DNA from: Bostrychus sinensis
Lineage: Eukaryota > Chordata > Actinopteri > Gobiiformes > Eleotridae
Length of the DNA stretch: 64,000 bases
Reading direction: 5' to 3'
Assembly: GCA_020698575.1 (NCBI GenBank)
Contig: CM036254.1
Coordinates: 28,176,526-28,240,525, forward strand
This document shows, piece after piece, positions 33,191 through 45,406 of the stretch (the first letter of the stretch is position 1; every line of letters starts with the position of its first letter). A model generated the notes under the pieces. It made no database searches and was not told the DNA's origin. It saw nothing but the letters and a program-made list of their open reading frames with translations. A program made the translations under genes and the position numbers.

Positions 33191-34311
33191 TCATGAAATT
33201 GAATTTAGTCAAAATAACACCCCAACTCTCAGAGAAAGAATTCACTATTTACCTCCATAAAAGATATTGATATTTTCACTGTGAGGGTAGTGTTGCAGCT
33301 TTGGTATTGTTTGTATAGGCGTGTTGCATACAAATTCAGCTTTGTCTTATAAATATACAGTATTCTGATATAAAAAATAATACATCTACATTTATGGCAT
33401 GTGGCTTTTTAGATTAGATAGCACAGGAGAAAGATCCTAAATTGTCTGAAAATTGGAAAGAAAAGGGAGAGATTTTATTTTTTAGCCATATTTCCTAAAC
33501 CTACGCCATTGAAATAAATGAATGCTTATGAATAGGAATCTATGTAATACTGTATAGGTGTTTCACTTCACTAAAATAAATAGTGTTGGGAATTGCTTTG
33601 GGACAGATAAAACATTTTCCAGGTTGTGCTCCTTTAAACTGCCTTTGTATTTCTATTGAAACATGTTGCATTGTGGTTGTACTCCATTTTCCTTCATCAT
33701 TACTGTGTTTTGGCCTTCGAGACAACAAGCGACGGCTGTGAGAACTAACAAAGCATGATCCCGTTGTGCAAGTGTCCGAAGTGTCTCTAGCTTCACAAAT
33801 AGCACAGCCGTGTCCACTGAACAAGAGATGACTCACCGGTCTTAGACAACACCCCAAGCCTCTATCCCCCAGCACACATCATGACGTTTCGCAGCACCAT
33901 TTTGGATTCACTTTAAAACCACAGAAAAAATGCCTCACACTGCCTCTTGCCTCACTCCTTGCTTAAAGTTTTAAAGCAATCCTCTACCATCTTTGTTTTT
34001 TATTGATTTACACTCCCAGACTGAAGAGATGGAGAGTTATCTCACAGTCTTAGCTGTTGTGATGGCTCCAGTCCAACAAACTGCGGGTGAAAACTCTTTA
34101 ACTCGTCATGGGAGCAGCAGTTTTATTTTGTATCTACTAAACTCCACAAATGTGTGGAAATGTTCAAATTCTGCAAAGAAAATGTGGGTTAAGTGTGTTG
34201 AAACAGTAGTGACCTGGTGAAGAGGAAAGAGACAAAAACACTATTGTTTCTATACTGTTTCCTGCTGTATATATTTAAGCTGGTGGTTTTGATTGACTTA
34301 AGAGTCTTTTA
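33191..34311. other. Unannotated sequence
   Basis: The 111-codon minus frame at 33540-33875 shows no domain. No splice-flanked coding was recognised. Confidence 0.4.
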
Positions 34312-34510
34312 GAGCAGCTGTAGCTCACTAGGTAGAGCAGTTTGCCACTACCAACATTGCATGACGCAGGTTGTGTCCTTGGGCAAGACACTTCACCCAC
34401 CTTAGCTGTATGAATGTGTTTGGTGGTGGTCAGAGAGGCTGTAGGCGCAGAATGACAGCCAATAAAAGACAGCAAATGCGACTTTGAGTGTCTAGAAAAG
34501 CAGTGCAGTA
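34312..34510 (+). repeat. tRNA-derived SINE with internal deletions
   Basis: The head GCAGCTGTAGCTCACTAGGT, then TTGTGTCCTTGGGCAAGACA and CTGTAGGCGCAGAATGACAG are in order, but the B-box region and the CCCCAGGGCAGCTGTGG segment are missing. The tail GCGACTTTGAGTGTCTAGAA is intact. Confidence 0.75.
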
Positions 34511-34529
34511 TTATGATTACATACATTAT

Positions 34530-35738
34530 ATATTTATTTATATATTTATATTTTATAATCTTTATTTACATAGCACTTTCAAAAAACAAGTGCTTGCCAA
34601 CAAAAAAAGATTACAAAAAACAACACATGAACAACTGGATAAATAGAAATAAATACAAATAACTATTATAAAAAGCTAAGTCAATAAAATGGGTTTTAGG
34701 AAGAGATTTAAAAGATATCACTGACTCTGCCTTATCTCCTCAGGCAGGCTGTTCCAGAGTTGAGGGGCTAAGAATGAGAAAGCTCAGTCACCTTTGGTCT
34801 TAAGTCTCGACCCTGGAACGGCTCACAGGGATCTGCCTGAGGATCTAAGGCTGCGGGGGGGGGGGGGGGGGGGGGGGGTTAGCTCTGTGATGTAGCTCGG
34901 TGCAAGACCTAAATAAGCTTTAAAAGTGATCAGTAAAATCTTAAAATCTATTCTAAAACATACAGGGAGCCAGTGTAGCGAGGGTAAAACCAGGGTGATG
35001 TGTTGTTGCCTGCTAAAACCATTGAGAAGCCGAGCTGCTGCGTTCTGAACAAGTTGGAGGTGCGAGAGAGATTTATTGTAAAGAGTTACAATGATCAGGC
35101 CTGGAGAAGGTAGGAGCACTGATGACTTTGTTGAGATCTAGGGGGGTAAGAATTTTATTAATTTTGGAGATGGTACAAAGATGGAAGAAGCATGAGTGGT
35201 TTTTTAATGTTATCTTGGAAGGTGAGTTTAGAGTCAAAGATTACTCCTAGATTTCTGGTGAACAAAGTGATGTTAGCTGAGAGAGGGCTGAGGTGGTTTT
35301 TGCATATGAGAGATGGACTGAGGGGGGTTGATTTGAATTATTTCAGATTTGGGGATGTTGAGTTGGAGAAAGTTCTGCGCCATCCAACTGTTCACGTCAT
35401 TGAAACACTCCAACACAGCAGTCAGGCTTCCAGGGTCATTTCAGTGGGAGGTATATTTGTGTGTCGTTAGCATAGCAATGGAAGGACATGTGTCCCAATG
35501 GGGAGCTTATAAATAGAGAAAAAAATCTGACCTAAAATAGAACCCTGGGGTACACCACAGGTAATGGGGCTTAGGGAGAAGTAAAATTACCAATGGTGAC
35601 TGCAAAGGTTCTGGCTAAAAGGTAAGAATAAAACCAATCAAGTGCAGTGTCCGTGATGCCAACCCAGGTTTTAAGACGGTCAGTTAAAATTGTGTGATCA
35701 GCAGTATCAAGAGCAGCACTCAAATGTAAAAGAATTTA
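34530..35738 (-). mobile_element. L2-clade LINE, reverse transcriptase fragment, degenerate
   Basis: The minus strand encodes, from the N side: LSAALDTADHTIL (motif FDTVDH decayed), WVGITDTALDWF, GVPQGSILGQI, CYANDTQIY, then LQLVQNAAARLLNG and LHWLPVCFRIDFKILL. This is the RT core and thumb of L2/Maui-type LINEs. The catalytic YADD reads YAND at 35463-35474. Stops and frameshifts interrupt the ORF (for example after GNFTSP). The 5' part (endonuclease) is missing. A poly(G) run read as poly-Pro lies at 34855-34878. Confidence 0.88.
34855..34878 (+). repeat. Poly(G) tract within the LINE
   Basis: More than 20 consecutive G, read as a proline run in the LINE frame. A probable expansion in a dead element. 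Confidence 0.8.
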
Positions 35739-36023
35739 CAATAGTTTTCAAATACAGCTGCATTGTTGCATAATTGTTTACCAGCTTCAGTAAAGTGTTG
35801 TTGCCGGTTCTACAGCGGTTTTGTCATTGCATAGTTTCTTGTTTTACCTGAATCATTTTTATGTTTTTGAAGAGAAAACATTTTCACAAACAAGTTTCCA
35901 TGCTTTATACATGGCTAAGGCTCATGCTAATGCTTATAGGCTTGTTTGAGACGAACTGCGCATGCCCTGGATTGTAGGTGAGAAAAGGCGGATGCAAAAG
36001 AGGGCGGAGAAAAGCCCCTGAAA
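35739..36023. other. Unannotated sequence
   Basis: No feature was recognised. Confidence 0.35.
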
Positions 36024-36031
36024 TCAAGAAC

Positions 36032-36453
36032 TAGTGATGGGTGATACCACTCTTTTTAGACACGATACGATACTGATTACGTTTAGGGGGGAATTTTGTC
36101 GATACCAATACTCGATACTCATGATTTCTCATTGGTGAAATTTTTTCATTCAAAAAACTGTTGAAGACAAATCCCATGACTATTACTGGACATTTAACAA
36201 TTTTAATGTACACAATATAAAATAAATACCTTAAGTGTGCATAGGAGTCAAAACTGCTAACTTCTTGTCACATGACATGGATGGACCAGACCAAAATACT
36301 GCTGTTTGGGGGGGTTTTGGCACAAAAGTTACCCCCAAGTTTATTTTACATGTATTAATTAGCATTGATACTTTATTCAAGTAATCGATACCCTGATGAG
36401 TATTGTATGCATATTGATATATCAATACTGCAGTATCGATACTCCCATCACTA
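36032..36453. mobile_element. hAT MITE, TAGTGATGGG type
   Basis: Left end TAGTGATGGGTGATACCAC; right end (reverse complement TAGTGATGGGAGTATCGATA). Target duplications TCAAGAAC (36024-36031) and CCAAGAAC (36454-36461). CGATAC and its complement are repeated at both subterminal regions. Confidence 0.88.
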
Positions 36454-36461
36454 CCAAGAAC

Positions 36462-38382
36462 AGCGTGGAGCGCCTTCGATCACGCAGCATTTCGTTGGAA
36501 GGACAGATGTCGCATTTGTTTGAAGTATTTTTTTAATAAAAGTATTTTAAGAGTTAGTGAACTCTCTCCTGTTTCCTTCACACACCAGTGACAAAGTTTT
36601 ATCATCAAAGCAAAGAGATGAGGCTGCTCTTGTTGCAGAGTTTGCAGCCTAGGTTTAAAATATTACATGGATCTATTATTATGAGACTGTACTCAAAAAG
36701 ATGATTTATTATTCATGTAATCCATATCTGACCACATCCTGGACACTTTCACATTTGAAGAATTTGTAACCCACTGGTTTGTGTAAAGTTGTGGCAGCCG
36801 TCAATTTTCTGATTAAAACACAACTCGGACTCAATCAGCTGTCAGTGTGCTTTGGACAGGACACCATTTCCCATCATGCATTAAGCGTTTGTAGTCAGGC
36901 GGCCGGAGTCAGTAGGGACCAACTGTTTTCGCCTTGCTCAAAAACTCTGCCCTGCTTGCTCTCATGAGATTACTATTACTGGTGCACAGGTTACATCAGA
37001 GCAAGTTGGTGGCAAATTGGACACAAAACTGACTGGCATGCACTGGACACCGATTGATGGTAAATAAATCTGCATCCGCCTTGCTCATCTCAAACAAGCC
37101 TACTGCGAAGCCAGAGCTTGAAGACCCTCCCAAATCACAACGGTCTCCTGTATGGGAACATTCTCTGGCAAAGACAAGTGAATAAGTTGAGAGTCGTGTG
37201 CCAAAATTGTTCCACGGAGATTCAAGTGTGTTACAGATCACACGTTTAATTTGTTAACACCCTTGAAACAGCATTACTTGCCTGTAAATGCTGCTACTAC
37301 AAAGAAAAAGGCAGTGTAGTACAGACACTTTCAGCATTTAGGCAATAAAACCAAGTAATTCTGCAAAAAGCCAAAGCAATAACAAAGACCATAGGTGTTT
37401 TTATAGCTGTGGATCGTTAGTAATTATTCACATAATTACTCAAACGATCTTGCTTGAGATTAAATCCAAACAGTAAATGTGAAAAAGCTGACCTTAAATT
37501 TTTATACATTTTGCTGAGCCACATCATAGTGATTCAATACTCCTCTTGTGTGACGCTATGCAAATAATAAAAATAACCTTTCCTTGTGTTACTAAGTTTC
37601 TATTAACTCTAGTTCTGTGATTTCCCTTTATTAGAAATTAAAAATGAAGTGAGGCCATTTAGAAATAAGCACAATTTCCTTATCTGTATGGCAAACCCAG
37701 CTGAATCATTTTAAGAGGCGGTAACCTGGTGTTTAGCTTTTCAAACTTCAATTAATGGTTTAAGATATCTATTGTATAATGTGTTACTGTTTTGACTTTT
37801 GCCTTTTCACTGTGGACAATGAATGGAGTCAATTTTGATCAAGGCTAACCTTTGCTCGTCGCTAAAGAAACTCCTCTTTGTACACGACTTGAACACAAAA
37901 AATGCTAATCAAGGTTAAGAAACCCACGGCACAATGAAACATTTAGACAGCACAATGACTTTTGAATGCCGTTCCTTTAGACAGCACAATGACTTCTGAA
38001 TGCGGTTTCCTTGTCTAATAGAAAAACTAAATGCTAATGCTTTTACTGTGGTGAAGATTGTTTGTGATAAAACAAAACATCACTCTATTGTAATGCAGTG
38101 TAATGGGTTTTTGCAGTTCATTTTAGACCAACTCGATGAGGGAAATCTACTCAGTCCAGTCAATTGAGCAAGTACAAATTCTCTATTAACATTCAGTGTA
38201 GAAAGTATATATTTTTCCAGACCCTATCTTCACTCAAAGTGCTCTGTCCCTGTAATCTTTCCATCTCAATACCGACAATACAGTTCTCATTTTGACAGGC
38301 TATTTTCAAATTCATAGAAGGAGAGGAAAGGACTGTCACCTATGATGCCTCAGATAACACACAGGCCTCTCCACTGTATAAC
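36462..38382. other. Unique sequence
   Basis: About 1.9 kb without recognised repeats apart from a short direct repeat (TTTAGACAGCACAATGACTT, near 37941 and 37977). 37060-37250 is the most complex part. No exon was found. Confidence 0.4.
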
Positions 38383-38390
38383 GTATAGGC

Positions 38391-39385
38391 TAGTGGTTCT
38401 AGGACTTCTTATGCCAAGTACTACCTGAGAAAATATCTGGCTTTAAAAGTACTATCTTAAATGAACTAAAATGATCATTACTATGAAAGGACGAAACAGG
38501 GAGTAAAACCAGGTCTAAACCAAGACTAACACAGGACTAAGCCAGGACGAACCAAGAACTAGGCCACAACTAAGTCAGGTATAAGCCAGAACTGAACCAG
38601 GATTTAGCAAGGACATAACAAGAATAAACTAAAAGTAATTTAGGACTAAACCAGGTCTAACCCAGGACTAAATTGGGACTAAGCTGGGACTAAACCAGAT
38701 ATACACTAGGTCTAAACCAGGACTGAATCAGGTCTAAACCAGGACTAAACCAGATGTAAACTAAGTCTAACCCTGGAAAAAAAAACAAGACTAAACCAGG
38801 TCTAAGTCAGGACTTAACCAAGACAAAACCAGATCAAAATCAGGCCTAAATCAGGACTAAGCCAGGGCCAAATCAGAACTAAGCCAGGACTAAACCAGGT
38901 CTAAGCCAGAATTGGACCAGGATTGAGCTAGGATTAAACCAGGAGTAATCTAGGACTGATCCGGTCTAAACCAGGACTAAATTGGGGCTAAGCTAGGACT
39001 AAACTACGTCTAAATGAGGACTAAATTGTTACTAAGTTAGGACTAAACCAGGACTAGATCGGGATTATGCTGGGATTAAACCAGGTCTAGAACAGGAATA
39101 AATCAGGACTAAGCTGGGACTAAACCTGGTCTAAACCAGTATTAAATCAGGACTAAGCCAGGACTAAACAGGGTCTAAAGCAGGTCTAAACTAGGACTAA
39201 TCTGTGCTTAAACCAGGACTAACCAGGGGTCTACACTTCATATTTAATCTTCCAGGTCTAAACAGGAATGAAGGTGTCTCTAAATGAAACTAAATCAGCA
39301 CTTAAACTGTAAAAGAGTCCCGGGCACCAGCACATAAAGCCAGCGTCCCTCCTGTTCTACTCATACCACAGTTTGAGAACCCCTG
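38391..39385 (-). mobile_element. hAT MITE carrying the 11-bp minisatellite (copy with perfect target duplication)
   Basis: Identical 8-mers GTATAGGC flank it (38383-38390; 39386-39393). The right end AGTTTGAGAACCCCTG is the reverse complement of CAGGGGTTCTCAAACT; the left end is decayed to TAGTGGTTCTAGG. The interior is about 700 bp of diverged AGGACTAAACC 11-mers, the complement of the 26903 array. Confidence 0.92.
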
Positions 39386-39393
39386 GTATAGGC

Positions 39394-40135
39394 CAATAGT
39401 GTGATGTGCAGGGTGTAAGGGCTGTAAAATGACCTTTATTATGAGCAGCACAAAACATCTGGCGTCCGGCGGTCTTGTCTATAAAATGCAGCGTATTTGC
39501 ATATTGTGAATAAGTCGCTGAGGGAGGTAGATGAGCTGCCGTGTAATACATTTTTAATGGCAGAAAACCATATCCGACTCATATTATTATTCAGCGCAGT
39601 GTACATTTATTATTATTGTATTATGGCTGGAGGGGATCTTTAATGATTCAAATTCTTTCAAAAATGTGACTCTTTTGCTTATTATTGAGGCCAAGTTAGT
39701 TCACTATAAGTCTGGAAAAGTTGCTCTGTTGAGTCTATAAAGTATAATTATAATAATGCAGAAAAATATTGGATACTGGACACTCAAAATCACAAAATCA
39801 CATATAGTTTCATGTAGCAAGTTGATAAGCAGTTTCAAAACACACAACAACTTAAAGACATTAGGGAGGATTTTTTTTTACTTATAAGTCTTATACAGGG
39901 CAATGAAGGTAGTTTTAATAAATATTGCAAAAAATGAATTTATAAAGATCCTCCCTAATATCTTTCATTAAGATTGTTAAAAAAATATATAAAATCATTA
40001 AATCCCCCATTGGGTCCTTAGTACTGCCAAAAAAAAAAAAAAAAAAAAAGTTACAATGAGATCATTTCATGTCAGGTACATAAAGTCAACAATGTTACAG
40101 TCGTTTTGAATATAAGTTTGAAATGCATTAGCTAC
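39394..40135. other. Unique block plus poly(A)
   Basis: 39410-39610 is the unique block with the octamer. Inverted TAGGGAGGATTTTT (39872) and GATCCTCCCTAATA (39949) may be ends of a short foldback. Poly(A) at 40027-40050. Confidence 0.35.
39494..39501 (+). promoter_or_regulatory. POU octamer ATTTGCAT in an unusual unique block
   Basis: ATTTGCAT lies inside about 200 bp (39410-39610) of CpG-containing unique sequence between a hAT element and AT-rich DNA. The block has the mixed composition common in conserved non-coding elements. Conservation cannot be tested here. Confidence 0.25.
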
Positions 40136-40909
40136 TAGGGCTGGGTGATATGGCTAAAATCAAAATATTGCAATTTTATGTTATAATATTGGTATCAAAA
40201 ACATACCTTGAGTTGTGTTTTGTTTCATTTATGTCTGTTTAAGTAATCCTATATTCTCTGGCGCGCTGAGTTTCTGAGGCTTCAGAACGCTCAATTCCAT
40301 AAACCTCCGCCCCCTCCCCCCCACGAACCCCTGCCCACTCCAGTAAGCACTGACCAATCAGCAAGTCCTCTACATTTAGCCTGCCCTCATTCATTTATCC
40401 AAAAAACAGTGTACAGCTCTGTTTCCACTGATTCCTCACAGCTATTTTTCATTTAAATGGCATCATACAAAAATTTTAGGGAAATAAAAATGTTTTCTTT
40501 TTGTTACATAATGTTTTTAAGGGGTGTAAAACCTGCAATACTGGTGTCCAAGATTGGTTTAAACATATGTATAAAACCATAATATATTCTGTAACTTGAT
40601 ATATGTGCTAAATGCCTTCACAAACAATACCAAAGCTGTAGCAGTGTTTTAATTTAACAGTAAAAATATAATTTTTATTTTATTTTTTTTATTTTTATTT
40701 TTTTCAGTTTGCTGCCACCTTTCTAAAAGATTTACAGAAGTAATTTGTATTTTTTCTGTGAGATTATTAGTGTTTTTAGAGTCTCAACAGAGAATACCTA
40801 TAGGCTACTCTGGTGCTAGCATTACTAGCTCTATGATAAGGCTATTTTTAGCACTGTCCAAAATTTAAAACAACAATTAATGGCTTCATCAATGTATTGC
40901 CCAGCCCTA
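40136..40909. mobile_element. hAT MITE, TAGGGCTGGGTGATATGG type
   Basis: Left end TAGGGCTGGGTGATATGGC; right end (reverse complement TAGGGCTGGGCAATACATTG). These match the very common teleost element of this type. Flanking 8-mers do not match clearly. Confidence 0.75.
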
Positions 40910-41691
40910 CTATATCTCCAATATCTTTTATCATAAGAAGAGAGTTTCCACCGGATAAATAAAATAAGAGCTTTGTGTGCTGTAGTGTTTTGGGCCTTTA
41001 TGAAAAGGTAATGTCCTCAGTGTTTTCACATTCAGTCTTATTGATTGAGTGAACAGACTTGCTCGTTCACACATCTTTGTTAGTATCGAGAGGTTTGGCT
41101 GCAGTAATTTAGCAACATGCACTGTTTAAACCATGCACTGAGCCCCTAACTAATGAAAGCCGCTTTTTGCAATTTCTATAGCTCGCAGCCAACATCACAT
41201 CTGAAGCTTGCTGTCTTATGAAAGCAATCATATAGAGGAACCTCATCTTTTATGCCCAAAGAGATGCCTCATCAGCTCCTATGGCTTGCATGTGTCTGAT
41301 GCAGGTCACATGATTTGATTACTTGGTTCACAGCGGGTCTTGTTATTCTTGGGATGCTGATTCTGAGTGGCATATTCAAAGATGCAAACTAAATGACAAT
41401 TAGAGCATATTCAAGGCTGGAGCACTGATAACGTTGGTTCACGATTGTCATGTTATAGTGGAAATGATTGTAGAGATACAGTTGGACATGGTTGGGTCAC
41501 CATTGAGTTTTCAGCTGCCTCAGTTGTTCATTAGTTCAAAATTGCCTTATTAGAACATTTTGTACAACTTTGTTTTTGTTTTTGCTGATGTAAACGTGTT
41601 CTTTACAATACTTTATAATGCATTTTTGTTGCAGTATTAGCATGAGCAATATAGCAAGGAGATGTAGGTTCAACCCCCCAACCCCCCTCTG
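40910..41691. other. Unique sequence
   Basis: 41110-41420 is repeat-free, balanced and motif-dense and may be regulatory. Otherwise nothing was recognised. Confidence 0.3.
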
Positions 41692-41970
41692 TGATGGCAG
41701 CAGCTCAGTAGGGAAAGTTGTTTGCCCTTAGCCAGAAGGTTGGCAGTTTGAAGGCCGGTACAGGCATTGCAGACTGCCGTTGTGTCCTTGAGCAAGACAC
41801 GTCACCCACCTTGCCTCTTTGAATGTATCAATGTGACTGGGTGATTGGTGTTGGTCGAAGAGGCCATAAGCTCAGCCACGTCTCCATCTGTTGGGTGGAA
41901 ATATTGGATTTATGTAAAGGGACTTTGAGAAGCATAAAAAGCTTGGAAGGCACAATATAAATCTTTTTGT
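41692..41970 (+). repeat. tRNA-derived SINE, near full length, diverged
   Basis: GCAGCAGCTCAGTAGGGAAA, AGAAGGTTGGCAGTTTGAAG, GTTGTGTCCTTGAGCAAGAC and AAAGGGACTTTGAGAAGCAT are in family order. The right part lacks the CCAGGGCAGC segment. Confidence 0.7.
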
Positions 41971-42052
41971 TTATTTTTTATTATTTTATATTATTATTTG
42001 ACATTATATTGTAATATAGCCAGTCTCAAGAGAAAACAAATAATAAATAATG

Positions 42053-42055
<3 letters not shown>

Positions 42056-42111
<56 letters not shown>

Positions 42112-42122
42112 GTAATAATAAT
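42056..42122 (+). repeat. (AAT)n microsatellite
   Basis: About 20 AAT units with one AGT interruption. Confidence 0.9.
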
Positions 42123-42123
42123 C

Positions 42124-42270
42124 AGCCCTGCGACAAGCTGGCCCCTGTCCATGGTGTACCCTGCCTAAGGCCCATAGTTACTGGGATAGGCTCCAGTGAC
42201 CCGCGACCCCTAACGGGAATAAGCGGTAGAGAATGAATGAATGAAAATTAATGAATGAATAATAATAATA
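42124..42270 (+). repeat. V-SINE 3' part
   Basis: CCATGGTGTACCCTGCCTAA, ACTGGGATAGGCTCCAGTGA, CGGGAATAAGCGG and an AATGAATGAATG tail are the distal part of a V-SINE. Confidence 0.8.
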
Positions 42271-42274
42271 TAAT

Positions 42275-42388
42275 AGTTCCTTTAATGGGTTCTCTTAGGG
42301 TGTTCTGGCTTCCTTCATCCAAAAGACATGCACGTATAAAGTGGCGAATCTAAATTGCCATTAGTGACTAAATGTGAGAGTAGACATT
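42275..42388 (+). repeat. V-SINE central part, separate copy
   Basis: TTCTCTTAGGGTGTTCTGGC, CCAAAAGACATGCACG and CTAAATTGCCATTAGTGA belong upstream of the segment at 42124 in a normal element. This is therefore a second truncated copy or a rearrangement. Confidence 0.65.
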
Positions 42389-43100
42389 CCACTTTTCTAG
42401 CATGTAACCATTGTAAGCCACTGTACACTTGTATTTTAAATGGATGCCACAGAATTGTTTGTATGCAATAGCATGTAATGTTAACACTACATTGGTCAAG
42501 AGCACACAGCCTCTAGTCATTAACAGATGGGGGTGTTTAATGCTTGTATACTGGAAGAACCATGACCATTTATTTGTGCCCATTTAAAGTCCTGATGTTA
42601 CTCTGCCTTGTCTCGTCTGTCTTGATTGTATTGAAGGCAGTCTCGGCTCTCGCACATGGTCGCTCATGTATGACAAAACACAGCGCTGCATGCAGAGCTG
42701 GGACCCTCGGGCTGTTCACTCGAAGATTTTAATTCTGTTTTCTCCTTCTCTCCCGTCGCTTCTTTTCTTTCCCATCCCTCCTCTGAGTTTGTGCACTCTT
42801 GCATGTGGCGATGTGATTACAACAGGGAAAGTGAAGCGTTGGTGAGGACATATGTCAGAGATTGACTTACAGATTCTGCATTTTTAACGGCAGTAATTAT
42901 AACGCATAATACAACAAACTTGCCTGGGTCAGCGACTTGACTCCATTTTGCATCCAGGTCTGATGGTTTGATATATAATTAGCATGTAACAATAGTTTAT
43001 AAAGCACTGATTATAACAAATGGCAGAGTTTTGCCCAATGCACTGTGGCAGCTACTTAAATACAATTCATAGGTGATGTCAGCCTCTACACCACTTCACT
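42389..43100. other. Unique sequence
   Basis: 42600-42960 is CpG-containing and repeat-free. No exon was recognised. Confidence 0.3.
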
Positions 43101-43104
43101 AGTT

Positions 43105-43885
43105 AGGACCATGCCAAAACAACAGGGTAGATTTTAAATGGTTATTGGAGGATGGACCAGATAATAAGGGGTAATGAGGGATGTAGGATGAGGGATGCAA
43201 GACACTGGATAAGGGATGCAGGATGAGGGATGTAGGATGCTGGATGAGAAATGTAGGGTGCTAGATGAGGAATGAGAGCTGTAGGATGAGGAATGAGCAA
43301 TGTGGGGTGCTGGATGAGGGATGCAGGATGAGGGATTTAAGATAACGTCTGCAGGACCACGGCTAAAGGATGAGGGATGCTGGATATAGGATGTGGGATT
43401 TAGAATGAGGAATGAACAATGTGGTATGTAGGATGAGGGATGCAAAATGACGATTGCAAGATGAAAGATGCAATCATCATGGTCATGGATGAGGGACGTG
43501 GGATTTAGGATGAGAAATGAGCAGCAATGTAGGATGCTGGATGGGGATGCAGGATGAGGGATATGGGATGCTGGATGAAGCATGAGGAATGAGGGATGCA
43601 GAATGAGAGAAGCAGGATGAAAAATGAAGGATGTAGAATGCTGAATGAGGAATGTTGGATATAGAATGAGGGATATGAAATGCTGGATGTGGGATGAGGG
43701 ATGCAAGATGACGGTTGCAGAATGATGGATGCAGGATGAAGGATGAGGGATATAGGATACTGGATAAGGAATGTGGGATGTAGTATGATGTACTGTAGGA
43801 TGAGGAATATTGGATGCTCGATGTGGGATGAGGAATGCAGAATGAGGGCTGTAGGATGAGGGATGCCGGCTGATGTGGGTTACAA
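43105..43885 (+). repeat. 7-bp minisatellite (GGATGNN), copy 1
   Basis: The array is a regular run of 7-mers such as GGATGAG, GGATGCA and GGATGTA, about 100 units from 43144. Three units are 21 nt, which keeps a frame open and produces the spurious 256-codon frame. The left flank (ATGCCAAAACAACAGGGTAG, then TTATTGGAGGATGGACC) is repeated at the second array (45870). Confidence 0.9.
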
Positions 43886-44610
43886 AGATAGAGAATTTGT
43901 GCACTGGCCTACACTCTCAAAATGTTGCCTTTAAGCTAAAACTACTACCTAATACTTTTACTTTGTTAGAAAGTGAGTAAAGTACCAGGCCCCTTTCTTT
44001 CCTTTTTTCTTATTCACACTGGTGCTTTGGTATAGTTTTTTTTTAATGAATGATACTCTTCCAGATGCGAACAATCACCAGTGTGTTTATGTTTACCCAG
44101 TTGGTACATCTCTAGAGTGCCACCACCGTTGCTCTGTTAGTCTTATGTTGATCACCACTTGTACAACAAAAAAAACAAAAAGTATAAAATAAGCCGAGAC
44201 AAACTGCTTGGTACATTTGGTGCTTATCAAATCCTTAAGAATTAAGTTGTTCAGTTTTGTTTTGCAGCGCTGATAACATTGTACCCATTGTGCCTGTACG
44301 CCCAGATTACAACAAGTTTAATTGACTCTTTAATCTGATTTTGCACAACGAGGGAGGATAGTGGATTAAATGTGTAACAACGACATAAACAGCGGATCAG
44401 CACAGAGGCTTGGGGACAATAGTAGCATGTTTGGACTTAGTAACTTTGCAGTCAATGCTAATCCCGAAAAGGCTAAACGAAAAGGCCCTGTATGCAAATG
44501 TTGCTTCTAGGGTGTAATAAATTGCACTGTCACACCGGTCGGTCACACTGTCCTGCTGCATATATGCTAATAAAGGTGCCAATGTAACACAATGGCAGTA
44601 ATGATAAATG
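43886..44610. other. Unannotated sequence
   Basis: No feature was recognised. Confidence 0.35.
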
Positions 44611-44618
44611 TAACTGAG

Positions 44619-45398
44619 AAGTGGTTTTCAAACTTATCACTCCAAGTACCACCTTAAAATAATATTTGGTTTTCAAAGCACCATTTTTCATGGACTCAAA
44701 CCTGGGCAAAACAAGGACTGAACTTGGACTGAAACTGGATTGAACCTTCACCAAGCCAGCACTAAACCGGAACTAAACAAGGACTGAACCTGGACTAAGC
44801 CAAGACTAAACCAGGACTTAACTAGGACTAAACTCACACATAACTAGGACTAAACCAGGACTTAGCTGTGTCTAAACCAGGACTAAGTCAGGTCTTACTC
44901 AAGACTAAACTAAACCAGGACTAAACAAAGACTGAAACTGGACTGAATCAGGTCTTAGCCATGACTAAACCAGGTCTTAGTCATGATAAAACAAGGACTG
45001 GACCTGAACTAAGCCAAGACTAAACCAGGACTTAACTAGGACTAAACTCACACATAACTAGGACTAAACCAGGACTTAGCTGTGTCTAAACCAGGACTAA
45101 GTCAGGTCTTACTCAAGACTAAACTAAACCAGGACTAAACAAAGACTGAAACTGGACTAAATTAGGTCTTAGCCATGACTAAACCAGGTCTTAGCCATGA
45201 TAAAACAAGGACTGAACCTGGACTAAGCCAAGACCAGGACTTAACTAGAACTAAACCCGCACATAACCAGCACTAAACTCGGCTGAAACTGTCTAAACCA
45301 GTACTCAGTCATCTCTAATTCAGAATTGACTCCTTAGTACCGTCAGAAGAAACCCACGTACCACCAGCGGCACCAATACCACAGCTTGAGAACCGCAG
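44619..45398 (-). mobile_element. hAT MITE carrying the 11-bp minisatellite, with a 214-bp tandem duplication
   Basis: Left end AAGTGGTTTTCAAACTTAT, right end (reverse complement CTGCGGTTCTCAAGCTGTGG). Flanks TAACTGAG and TAGTGGAG agree at 5 of 8. The interior is AGGACTAAACC-type 11-mers. A 214-bp block (44782-44995) is repeated at 44996-45209, with a partial third copy. Confidence 0.82.
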
Positions 45399-45406
45399 TA
45401 GTGGAG

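Noticed and set aside
43134..43904. 256-codon minus-strand frame rich in His, Pro and Ser
   Set aside because: The DNA is a 7-bp tandem repeat; three units are 21 nt, so the frame stays open by arithmetic. There is no promoter, signal or domain.
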